From Clostridia bacterium (GTDB lineage Bacteria > Bacillota > Clostridia > Christensenellales > Borkfalkiaceae), in the NCBI GenBank assembly GCA_017471785.1, contig JAFURP010000049.1, positions 1 to 37,419 on the forward strand: a stretch of DNA of 37,419 nucleotides. The letters are read 5' to 3'. Of the stretch, positions 25,480-32,984 are shown one piece after another; the first letter of the stretch is position 1, and each line of letters opens with the position of its first letter. A program made the position numbers and the translations under genes. The notes under the pieces are model-generated. The model saw only the letters and a list, made by a program, of their open reading frames with translations, did not search any database and was not told the DNA's origin.

Positions 25480-25956
25480 ATGGAGAAAGAAACGTTTACC
25501 GCATTGCAAAAAGGGGATAAGAACGAGGAATATTTATTCAAGGTTTTCGGTATCCTCAAAGCGCGGGAAAGCTTCGTGATCTCGAGCGAAAAGACGCATT
25601 TCAATAAGACGGAATTGCGGTTGATCAGCGAAGTGCTCGCGGCGAGCTACGAGAACCGTCGGCTCTTTTCCACGCAGATCGCCAAGATCTTGGGCGTGAC
25701 CCGTTCGGCTGTTTCGCACACCGTAAACCGTTTGGAGGCGCGCGGCGTGGTGAAAAGGATACCCTCGAATACCGATAAAAAGGTGGAATACATAGAAATT
25801 TCCGAGGATATTTTGAAAACGTACAAAGAGGATATACAAAAGTGCGTCCGTTTCGTCGGCGAGGTCGTCGAGGAATTCGGCGAGGACGATTTTTATAAGA
25901 TGTGCGAGCTTTACGAAAAATTCGTGAATATGGCGCAGGCTAAACTCAAAGACTGA
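25480..25956 (+). CDS. MarR-family transcriptional regulator
   Basis: 158-residue winged-helix regulator. The helix-turn-helix is STQIAKILGVTRSAVSHTVNRL (residues about 64-85 in total), followed by the wing EARGVVKRIPSNTDKK and a C-terminal dimerisation helix region. AAGGAGAGGAAGG precedes the ATG. The exporter gene starts 15 bases after its stop, so the pair looks like a self-regulated export operon. The inducing ligand cannot be inferred. Confidence 0.9.
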   Translation: MEKETFTALQKGDKNEEYLFKVFGILKARESFVISSEKTHFNKTELRLISEVLAASYENRRLFSTQIAKILGVTRSAVSHTVNRLEARGVVKRIPSNTDKKVEYIEISEDILKTYKEDIQKCVRFVGEVVEEFGEDDFYKMCELYEKFVNMAQAKLKD

Positions 25957-25971
25957 TTAGAGGATAAAAAA

Positions 25972-28713
25972 ATGTTACAGCTTAAAAACATCAAAAAAGA
26001 TTACAAGACCGCCGGAGCGACGGTACACGCGCTTCGCGGCGTTTCCCTGCGCTTTAGGAAAAACGAGTTCGTTTCCGTTCTCGGCGCTTCCGGTTGCGGT
26101 AAGACCACCCTTTTGAACATCATCGGCGGTTTGGACCACTACACCGAGGGCGACCTCGTCATTTGCGGCGTGTCCACCAAGGATTACAAGGACCACGATT
26201 GGGACGTATACAGAAACCACCGCATCGGGTTCGTATTTCAATCGTACAATCTCATTCCCCACCAAACGGTGCTCGGCAACGTCGAGCTTGCGTTGACGAT
26301 CGCGGGCGTTTCCAAAGCGGAACGCCGTCGTCGCGCGGAGGAAGCGCTCGTAAAAGTGGGCTTGGGCGAGGAGCTTCACAAACGCCCCAACCAGCTTTCG
26401 GGCGGTCAAATGCAACGCGTGGCGATCGCGCGTGCGCTCGTCAACAATCCCGAGATATTGCTCGCGGACGAGCCGACGGGTGCGCTCGATACCACGACGA
26501 GTATTCAGATCATGGAGCTTATCCGCGAGATCGCGGGCGAGCGCCTCGTCATTATGGTTACGCATAACCCCGAGCTAGCCGAGCAGTATTCCTCCCGTAT
26601 CGTGCGCTTGCAGGACGGGCTCGTCGTGTCCGATAGCAACCCCTACGAGGGCGAGGAAGCGGAGGAAGCGGAGATTTGGGAGGAATTTACGCCCGTAGAG
26701 GAAGAAGAAAAGGGTGAACGGAAAAAGGCGAAAAAGGAGAAAAAGGCGAAAAAAGAGCGTTCGGCGATGTCGTTCGTCACCTCGCTCGGTCTTTCCGCGC
26801 GTAACCTTTTGACCAAAAAGGGCAGGACGATCATTACCTCGGTGGCGGGCAGTATCGGTATTATCAGCGTATGCTTGGTGCTGGCGCTTTCCAACGGCTT
26901 CAATAACTACATATTGAAGACGGAGGAGGATATGCTTTCCTCCAACCCCGTGCGCGTTACGGAAACCACCTTCGATATGGAAGCCATTATGTCGGGTATG
27001 ACCACGCTCGAGGATATGCCCGAGCTCGATAAGCTCGGCGATAAGGTATACGTCAATTCGTTTTTGACCAATATCGCGCAAGGTATGACGGTCACCAACG
27101 ATCTGTCCGAGGACTATCTCGCTTATTTGGAGGCGATGGACGAGGACCTGTATACGGCGATCGTGTACGATACGGGTATGGATATCGCGCCCAACCTGTA
27201 TACGGAGGTGGAGCTTGAAAACACCGACGGCGTAAAGGAAAAACGCGCCATTTCCCTGTCCGCGCTCAAAACGCATTACACGACCAAGCTCACGCAACAG
27301 GAAGAAAAATACGCCCAGCTGGCGCCTATGGTGGATTATTTGGGCGAGATATTCGGGACCATTCCCGGAACCAAGGACTTGACGCGAGAGGACTGCGGCG
27401 ACTACGTGCTTTCGCAGTACGATATCGTCAAAGGCAGCTTCCCCACCCAAGCCAACCAAGCGGTGCTCGTCATCGGCGGCAATAACGACGTGACCGACCT
27501 GACCCTTGCACAGCTCGGGCTTATCGACGAGGAGCTGTTTATGTCCCTGTTCCCCGTGGCGGGCGAGGAAAACACCGACTACGAGCAAACGAAAACGATC
27601 GATTTCGAGAAGATCTTGGGCAAGAAATTTATGCTCAATTACAACAACGCTATCTATACGGCGGCGGAAGCGACCGGTACGTATATGTTCGATTACGAAG
27701 GTAGTAGAGCGAGCTTAGACCAATACGGCGCAAGCGGCGGTATCGGCGTGGAGGTCACGGGCATACTGCGTTTGAAGGAGGGTATGAATTACGGGTGCTT
27801 GGGCAGCGGCTTGTTCTTTACCGAAAACCTGATGAACGACTTCCAAACGGTGCAAATGGAAAGCGAGATCGTCAAGGAGATCAAAACGCAAGCGGAAAAG
27901 CAGGCTACCTTGATACCGCAGCTGCAAGCGTTCCAAACGCAAATCGAAAAGCTCGACCCTACGGCGGCGGATTATCAAGTGCAGCTTGGTCAAATCGCCA
28001 CGCAGATCCAAACGCTGTTGCTTTCGGAGGGAAAATATATCAAGGCGGCGGCTTCCACGCTCGCTTCCTATTATATGACCTCGTCCGAGATGGACAATAT
28101 CTCTATCCTGTACGGGGACACCGCGCTCCGTAGCGTGGGAGGTAAATCCAACCCCAACGCGATCTCTTTATACACGGACAATTTCGATTCGAAAGAGGGT
28201 ATGCTCGTCTACCTCGACGCGTGGAACGACAACCACGAAAAGGCGGAGCAGGTGCGCTATACCGACACGATCGGTATGATGATGACGATGGTGGAATCCA
28301 TGCTCAACGCCATCACCTACGTACTCGTGGCGTTCACGGCGATCTCCCTCGTCGTATCGTCGGTCATGATCGGTATCATCACCTACGTATCCGTCGTGGA
28401 GCGTACCAAGGAGATCGGCGTTTTGCGCTCGCTCGGCGCGCGTAAAAAGGATATCAAGAACCTGTTCAACGCCGAAACCTTTATTATCGGCTTGACCTCG
28501 GGCGTGTTCGGCGTAGCCGTAACCTACTTGCTCTCTATCGTCATCAACGCGATCTTGGGCTCGCTCACGGGCATCGCGACGCTCGCTTCGCTTCCCTTCC
28601 TTTCGGCGTTCATCATGATCTGCGTCAGCGTAGGCTTGACCTTGATCAGCGGTCTTATCCCCGCGCAGGCGGCGGCGAAGAAGGATCCTGTTATTGCTCT
28701 CCGCACGGAGTAA
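25972..28713 (+). CDS. Fused ABC ATPase-FtsX-type permease (MacB/LolCD-like exporter)
   Basis: 913-residue single-chain ABC protein. The N-terminal ATPase (about 1-225) has Walker A GASGCGKTT, signature LSGGQMQR, Walker B ILLADEPTGALD and H-loop MVTHN. A very charged linker of about 40 residues (Glu-rich then Lys-rich) leads to the first membrane segment (TIITSVAGSIGIISVCLVLAL). There follows an extracytoplasmic domain of over 400 residues and three C-terminal membrane segments with FtsX signature VVERTKEIGVLRSLGARKKD. Such proteins usually move lipoproteins, peptides or antimicrobials, or act mechanically, rather than importing nutrients. Co-transcription with marR suggests response to an external compound. 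The substrate is unknown. Confidence 0.9.
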   Translation: MLQLKNIKKDYKTAGATVHALRGVSLRFRKNEFVSVLGASGCGKTTLLNIIGGLDHYTEGDLVICGVSTKDYKDHDWDVYRNHRIGFVFQSYNLIPHQTVLGNVELALTIAGVSKAERRRRAEEALVKVGLGEELHKRPNQLSGGQMQRVAIARALVNNPEILLADEPTGALDTTTSIQIMELIREIAGERLVIMVTHNPELAEQYSSRIVRLQDGLVVSDSNPYEGEEAEEAEIWEEFTPVEEEEKGERKKAKKEKKAKKERSAMSFVTSLGLSARNLLTKKGRTIITSVAGSIGIISVCLVLALSNGFNNYILKTEEDMLSSNPVRVTETTFDMEAIMSGMTTLEDMPELDKLGDKVYVNSFLTNIAQGMTVTNDLSEDYLAYLEAMDEDLYTAIVYDTGMDIAPNLYTEVELENTDGVKEKRAISLSALKTHYTTKLTQQEEKYAQLAPMVDYLGEIFGTIPGTKDLTREDCGDYVLSQYDIVKGSFPTQANQAVLVIGGNNDVTDLTLAQLGLIDEELFMSLFPVAGEENTDYEQTKTIDFEKILGKKFMLNYNNAIYTAAEATGTYMFDYEGSRASLDQYGASGGIGVEVTGILRLKEGMNYGCLGSGLFFTENLMNDFQTVQMESEIVKEIKTQAEKQATLIPQLQAFQTQIEKLDPTAADYQVQLGQIATQIQTLLLSEGKYIKAAASTLASYYMTSSEMDNISILYGDTALRSVGGKSNPNAISLYTDNFDSKEGMLVYLDAWNDNHEKAEQVRYTDTIGMMMTMVESMLNAITYVLVAFTAISLVVSSVMIGIITYVSVVERTKEIGVLRSLGARKKDIKNLFNAETFIIGLTSGVFGVAVTYLLSIVINAILGSLTGIATLASLPFLSAFIMICVSVGLTLISGLIPAQAAAKKDPVIALRTE

Positions 28714-28874
28714 AAACGCGTATAGCACGGCATCTTATCCGCAAAGCCGGAACGCACCCTCACTCGTTTACTAAAAGTAAATCTCCTTTCGGGTGCAACC
28801 CGCCGTTTGCGGCAACCTGCCGCCCTCTCCGCATTTTTAATTCGCTTGGCTCCGAGTATACAACTATAGTTGTA
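28711..28874. repeat. Stop-anchored hairpin element, copy 4 (after ABC exporter)
   Basis: Outer arms TAAAAACGCG (28711-28720, starting with the stop codon) and CGCATTTTTA (28830-28839), 9 of 10 paired. Internal stem CCGCAAAGCCGG (28739-28750)/CCGCCGTTTGCGG (28800-28812), nested GCACCC (28754-28759)/GGGTGC (28791-28796), apex GTTTACT-AAA-AGTAAAT. To the right come TTCGCTTGGCTCCGAG and the perfect palindrome TACAACTA|TAGTTGTA (28859-28874). The GCGTATAGCACG motif (28718-28729) is shared with copy 1 and 32905-32916. Confidence 0.8.
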
Positions 28875-28924
28875 AACGCTCGCGCGCCTTGAACTGCTTG
28901 TAGCTACGCCGTTTTAACGGCAAC

Positions 28925-28968
28925 GCCGCCGCAGGCGGCAATTCACGGCGGCATAGCCGCCGATTCAC
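28925..28968 (+). repeat. Mini-hairpins with AATTCAC linkers before the hydrolase gene
   Basis: GCCGCC-GCA-GGCGGC (28925-28939), AATTCAC (28940-28946), GGCGGC-ATA-GCCGCC (28947-28961), GATTCAC (28962-28968). The design and spacing are identical to 13010-13053, but the second stem is unrelated in sequence. It ends a few bases before the ribosome site of the next gene. Confidence 0.8.
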
Positions 28969-28984
28969 TATCAAGGGTATCGAT

Positions 28985-29896
28985 ATGCAAACGAACAATT
29001 ATACGATTCGATCGAATTTCGACGGCTTGGAGTTAAGCGTTTTGGAGGTCTTGCCCGACGGCGAGAAAAAGGGCGTGTTCCAAATTTTACACGGTATGTG
29101 CGAGCATAAGGAACGGTATTTGCCGCTTATGGAATTTTTGAGCGGTCACGGCTTCGTATGCGTTTGCCACGACCACCGCGGTCACGGCGACAGCGTGAAA
29201 ACGCCCGACGATCTGGGCTATTTCTACGAAAGAAGCGGAAACGCGGTCGTGCAAGACGCTATTCAGTTAACCGAGCGTATCAAAACGACGTATCCTAATT
29301 TGCCTATCACCCTGTTCGGGCACAGCATGGGCTCGATGATCGCCCGTTGCTTCGTGCAAACGGCGGACGATAAGATAGACAAGCTGATCGTTTGCGGCTC
29401 GCCCAGCCAAAATCCGCTGGCGGGCGTTGCGGTATGTCTTGCCAAGACGATAGCGCTTTTTTGCGGCAAGCGGCATAGAAGCAAGCTCTTGACCTATCTT
29501 TCGACGGGCAAGGGCAACGAACGCTTTGTGGGCGAGGGAAAATGCGCTTGGCTTTGTAAAAACCGTGCGGTGGTGCAAGCATACCTCGCGGACGATAAGT
29601 GTCGGTACTCCTTTACCTGCAACGGCTTTGAAAACCTGTTCAAGCTGATGAAGCGCACCTATCAAAAGAAAAGGTTCAGGGTGCAAAATCCTACGATGCC
29701 TATCCATTTTATCGCAGGCGGCGACGATCCCGTGATCGTGGACGAGCTGAAATGGTTCAAGGCGATCGAAGCTATGCGCGAGGTGGGCTACGAATCGGTA
29801 TCGGGCAAGCTGTACGAGGGGATGCGCCACGAGATCCATAACGAAACGGACCAACGAAAGGTATTCGACGATATTCTTGCTTTTGCAAACGCATAA
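28985..29896 (+). CDS. Alpha/beta hydrolase, lysophospholipase/monoglyceride-lipase-like
   Basis: 303-residue alpha/beta hydrolase with no signal peptide. HGMCEHKERYLPLMEFL gives the oxyanion region, DHRGHGDS is a family landmark, and the nucleophile elbow is GHSMGS (Ser about residue 117). The late FIAGGDDPVI and YEGMRHEIHNE supply the probable catalytic Asp and His. The wording matches the Serine aminopeptidase S33/PldB group, commonly lysophospholipase or monoacylglycerol lipase; the exact substrate cannot be read. It lies after repeat-rich DNA and before a DUF378 gene. Confidence 0.88.
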   Translation: MQTNNYTIRSNFDGLELSVLEVLPDGEKKGVFQILHGMCEHKERYLPLMEFLSGHGFVCVCHDHRGHGDSVKTPDDLGYFYERSGNAVVQDAIQLTERIKTTYPNLPITLFGHSMGSMIARCFVQTADDKIDKLIVCGSPSQNPLAGVAVCLAKTIALFCGKRHRSKLLTYLSTGKGNERFVGEGKCAWLCKNRAVVQAYLADDKCRYSFTCNGFENLFKLMKRTYQKKRFRVQNPTMPIHFIAGGDDPVIVDELKWFKAIEAMREVGYESVSGKLYEGMRHEIHNETDQRKVFDDILAFANA

Positions 29897-29937
29897 AACC
29901 TCGAAAGGGGGACATACTGCTTGCAGGAGGAAAGATT

Positions 29938-30165
29938 ATGCGTATTATCAATATCATTGCTTATATTTTGGTAATCGTCGGCGCGCTGAACTGGGGTTTA
30001 TTCGGGTTCTTTAATTTCAACCTCGTATCCTCGATCTTCAGCGGTGCGAGAACGGCGGGTTCTATCATCACCTACACGCTTATTGCACTTGCGGCGCTTT
30101 GGCTCATTTTGTCGCCCATGATCACGGACGGCGTTTTGTGGCTCAAGAGCAGACGCGCGGATTGA
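29938..30165 (+). CDS. DUF378 small membrane protein
   Basis: 75-residue protein with two hydrophobic segments, IINIIAYILVIVGALNWGLF (residues 3-22) and SIITYTLIALAALWLILSP. ALNWGLFGFFNFNLV is the DUF378 hallmark. AGGAGG lies about 8 bases before the ATG. Its function is unknown. It ends at the terminator at 30197-30236, so it may be co-transcribed with the hydrolase 41 bases upstream. Confidence 0.88.
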   Translation: MRIINIIAYILVIVGALNWGLFGFFNFNLVSSIFSGARTAGSIITYTLIALAALWLILSPMITDGVLWLKSRRAD

Positions 30166-30196
30166 TTTCCGCTTCGTTGGCGGCTTCCGAAAAACG

Positions 30197-30236
30197 AAAA
30201 ACGGGACTCTTTTGTTAAAAAGGAGTCCTGTTTTTT
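30197..30236 (+). terminator. Intrinsic terminator after DUF378 gene
   Basis: AAAAACGGGACTC pairs with GAGTCCTGTTTTTT around a T/A-rich loop (one G-T pair), followed by a T-run. Confidence 0.88.
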
Positions 30237-30267
30237 ATGCGCGCGGTAAAAAATTTTCGTCAAAGTA

Positions 30268-30296
30268 TTGATTTTTTTTCGTTCGTATAGTATAAT
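30268..30296 (+). promoter_or_regulatory. Sigma-A promoter for lemA operon
   Basis: TTGATT (30268-30273) and a perfect TATAAT (30291-30296) with a 17-base spacer. Confidence 0.82.
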
Positions 30297-30302
30297 AAGA
30301 CT

Positions 30303-30325
30303 ACGGAAAAAAGAAATTTTTCCGT
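30303..30325 (+). promoter_or_regulatory. 5'-leader hairpin of lemA
   Basis: ACGGAAAAA-AGAAA-TTTTTCCGT is a perfect 9-bp stem at the predicted 5' end of the transcript, ending right against AAAAGGAG. It may protect the message or tune translation. Confidence 0.6.
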
Positions 30326-30341
30326 AAAAGGAGAAAAAACC

Positions 30342-30956
30342 ATGTTACATTCCTTGCTTTTAAGCGGCGGCGCGATCGCCGGTATCGTAGTGGGCGCGAT
30401 CTTTTTAGTGCTCCTGATCGCGGTGATCGCCATCGTCGTTTGGTGGATCAAAACGCGCAACGCGTTCGTGCGCTTGAAGAATAAGATCGAAGAAGCTTGG
30501 GCGACCATCGACGTCTATTTGAAAAAGAGATACGATCTGATCCCCAACCTCGTCGAAACGGTCAAGGGCTATGCCAAGCACGAGAGCGAAACGCTGCAAA
30601 AGGTGATCTCGGCGCGCAATATCGCTATGAGCGCGAAAACGCCGAGCGAGCAGATCGCGGCGGAAAACGGGTTGACGAGCTCGCTCCGTACCTTCTTTAA
30701 CGCCGTTTCCGAAAGCTATCCGCAGCTCCAAGCCAACGCCAATTTCCTCGATCTGCAAGGGCAGTTAAAGGGCATCGAGGGCGAGCTGGAAAGCGCGCGG
30801 CGTTATTATAACGGTCAAGTAAAGGCGTTCAACACCAAGCTGGAGATTTTCCCCGCTTGTATCGTCGGTAAGCGTATGGGCGCGGACTACGTGAAACAGC
30901 CTTACTTTGAGTTGGATAGCGAAGAAGAACGTAAGAACGTCAAGGTTCAATTCTAA
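30342..30956 (+). CDS. lemA: LemA family protein
   Basis: 204-residue membrane-anchored protein. One N-terminal hydrophobic segment (AGIVVGAIFLVLLIAVIAIV, about residues 7-27) leads into the LemA helical domain, with NKIEEAWATIDVYLKKRYDLIPNLVE and AETVKGYAKHE-like wording, ending PYFEL. RBS AAAGGAG. It is paired with a DUF2207 gene 3 bases downstream, a very common pairing. The biochemical role of LemA is not settled. Confidence 0.94.
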   Translation: MLHSLLLSGGAIAGIVVGAIFLVLLIAVIAIVVWWIKTRNAFVRLKNKIEEAWATIDVYLKKRYDLIPNLVETVKGYAKHESETLQKVISARNIAMSAKTPSEQIAAENGLTSSLRTFFNAVSESYPQLQANANFLDLQGQLKGIEGELESARRYYNGQVKAFNTKLEIFPACIVGKRMGADYVKQPYFELDSEEERKNVKVQF

Positions 30957-30959
30957 AAG

Positions 30960-32900
30960 ATGAAAAACTATTGTCAACAAAAGCGGCTTTCGTTCTTTTG
31001 GAAAGCCGCCTTATTGCTTTTTTTAAGCGTATTTTTATTGGCGCTCCCGTTTACGGGTAGGGGCGAAACGGCTACGCTTTCGGCGAGCGCGGCGTCCGAC
31101 GTGATCGAGATCAACGCGTTCGAAACGGAGATGGTTATCCGCGAGGATAGAAAGGTGGAGGTGCGCGAGCGTATCACCGTCAGGTTTTTGCAATCGGGCT
31201 TGACGATGTTCTACCGTAGCCTGCCCACCGAGGGCGCGAAGTACGGGGATATTACGGCGACCTGCGAGGGCAACGACGCCTTTTCCTATTACGTGGCGAG
31301 CAACCCCGACGTCAGCGGTTTTCTCGATATCAACTGCGTGGGTAACGCGCAAAAGGGGAAAACGTGGACGTACGATATCTCGTACACTATGGAAAACCAT
31401 TTCGATACGAAAGACTCTATGACGATCGATATTATTCCCTTCGGCTTCACCGTGCCGTTGCACAACGTAAAGGCGACCGTCCGTTTTCCCGCCGCGATCG
31501 AACGGGACGATTTCCGAATTTTCGTCGGTTACGGCACGAGCACGCCCGAAACGGGCGGCGAGGCGACGGCTACGCTGTCCGAGGACGGCAAAACGCTGAT
31601 CGTGGAGGCGTCTGTTTTGGAACGCGCGTATAGCGAGGATTTCGACGAATGGGTAGCCAAGGGCGTAACGCTCGACTTCACCTTGGAGGAGGGCGTTTTG
31701 GACGGATACTTGAAAACGCGCTTCTTCACCGACGATATGTGGTGGCTGCTCCTTTTGGGCGTTGGGTTTTCCGCGCTGACCGTGGCGGTGGTTTTCTTGA
31801 CCAAAAAGAAACGGGAGATCGTCACGGTGGTCAATATCAAAGCACCCGAGAGTATGGACCCGATGAAGATGGGTAAGCTCCTCGACGGGACGGTAGACAA
31901 AGAGGATATTACCTCGATGATCTACTATTTCGCGCACAAGGGGTACTTAAAGATCGATTTTTCCAACGAGGACGATCCCGTTTTGGAAAAGCGGGCGAAC
32001 TTGGAGGAGGGCGTTTCGCCTCATATCCGCACGCTGTTCAACGGTTTGTTCGCAAGCGGCGATAGGGTGGCGGTGTCCGATCTATCGGAAAAATTCTATG
32101 TGTACGTGGATAAAGCGACCAAGCAGGTGCCACACGAGCAAATGTATGAAAAACGCTCGGTGGTAGGTTTTATTCTCGGCGGCGTGCTCGGCGTTCTGTA
32201 CGCCGTGATCGCTTCGTTCGCGCTCGGCTTGAAGCTGGGCGGCGACTATACCTATTTTCTCGGTATTGCGTTCGCCCTGCCCGTTGCGGCGGTGCTGCTT
32301 ATCGGCTATATCGGCGAAAACTACCGCTATAAATGGAAGCAAAGCCGACGGAGAGGTATGGCTTTGGCACAGCTGATCGTTGTCGCTTTGGGGGTTTTGA
32401 TCTTTGTGTTGGGCTTTGCCAAGCATATTTCGACGGAATACGAACGGCTCGTTATCGGCGTGTTTTCCGTTTTGCCCGTCTTACTCTCGCGCGGCGTGCT
32501 TTCGCGTACGCAAAAGTATTGCGATAAGCTGGGCGACGTCCTCGGCTTTAAGGAATTTATCGTCGTGACGGAAGAGGAAAAGATCGCGTTTATGCTCAAG
32601 GAAGACCCCGAGCTGTACTATAAAGTGCTCCCGTACGCGCAGGTGCTGGGCGTAACGGACGAATGGGAGAAAAAGTTCGAGAATATCCTTATCGAACCGC
32701 CTTCGTGGTCTACGGGTACGAATATGACGGTATTCGATTATTGGATATTAAACCGTATGATGACGCGCGCTATGATCGTAGCTACCGCAAGACCGCAACC
32801 CAAGGGCGGCGGCTCGTTTACGGGTAGAAGCGGCGGAGGCGGCGGCTTCGGCGGCTTCGGCGGCGGGGGCTTTGGCGGCGGCGGTGGCGGCGCACGGTAA
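30960..32900 (+). CDS. DUF2207 membrane protein with Gly-rich tail
   Basis: 646 residues. A signal peptide (about 1-40) precedes an extracytoplasmic DUF2207 domain with MVIREDRKVEVRERITV and a later VPLHNVKATVRFP. A membrane segment (about 258-277) and a DUF2207 C-terminal cytoplasmic region follow, then two to four more hydrophobic stretches (VVGFILGGVLGVLYAVIASF, ALPVAAVLLIGYIG and two later ones). The last 30 residues are almost all Gly/Phe/Ser (GGGGFGGFGGGG pattern). It is probably coupled translationally to lemA. Function unknown; an envelope or cell-surface role is inferred. Confidence 0.9.
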   Translation: MKNYCQQKRLSFFWKAALLLFLSVFLLALPFTGRGETATLSASAASDVIEINAFETEMVIREDRKVEVRERITVRFLQSGLTMFYRSLPTEGAKYGDITATCEGNDAFSYYVASNPDVSGFLDINCVGNAQKGKTWTYDISYTMENHFDTKDSMTIDIIPFGFTVPLHNVKATVRFPAAIERDDFRIFVGYGTSTPETGGEATATLSEDGKTLIVEASVLERAYSEDFDEWVAKGVTLDFTLEEGVLDGYLKTRFFTDDMWWLLLLGVGFSALTVAVVFLTKKKREIVTVVNIKAPESMDPMKMGKLLDGTVDKEDITSMIYYFAHKGYLKIDFSNEDDPVLEKRANLEEGVSPHIRTLFNGLFASGDRVAVSDLSEKFYVYVDKATKQVPHEQMYEKRSVVGFILGGVLGVLYAVIASFALGLKLGGDYTYFLGIAFALPVAAVLLIGYIGENYRYKWKQSRRRGMALAQLIVVALGVLIFVLGFAKHISTEYERLVIGVFSVLPVLLSRGVLSRTQKYCDKLGDVLGFKEFIVVTEEEKIAFMLKEDPELYYKVLPYAQVLGVTDEWEKKFENILIEPPSWSTGTNMTVFDYWILNRMMTRAMIVATARPQPKGGGSFTGRSGGGGGFGGFGGGGFGGGGGGAR

Positions 32901-32911
32901 AAATGCGTATA

Positions 32912-32942
32912 GCACGGCGTGATCGCCGTGCATATTTTTTTG
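32912..32942 (+). terminator. Intrinsic terminator after DUF2207 gene, carrying the GCGTATAGCACG motif
   Basis: GCACGGCG-TGAT-CGCCGTGC (32912-32931) followed by ATATTTTTTTT. The preceding TAAAAATGCGTATAGCACG (32899-32916) is the same left-end motif found in the stop-anchored elements at 11544 and 28711, here built into a simple terminator. Confidence 0.88.
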
Positions 32943-32957
32943 CGCTAAAACATATAG

Positions 32958-32984
32958 TATGCTATCCATAGGAGGGATAGCATA
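32958..32984 (+). promoter_or_regulatory. Hairpin presenting the ribosome site of the M1 peptidase gene
   Basis: TATGCTATCC (32958-32967) and GGATAGCATA (32975-32984) form a perfect 10-bp stem. The 7-base loop ATAGGAG holds most of the AGGAGGG ribosome site, and the GTG start begins at the very next base (32985). As RNA this would partly trap the ribosome site and the approach to the start codon; as DNA it could be an operator. Confidence 0.65.

Noticed and set aside
11544..28968. CRISPR array
   Set aside because: Dispersed repeats are not regularly spaced with unique spacers, and no cas genes are present.
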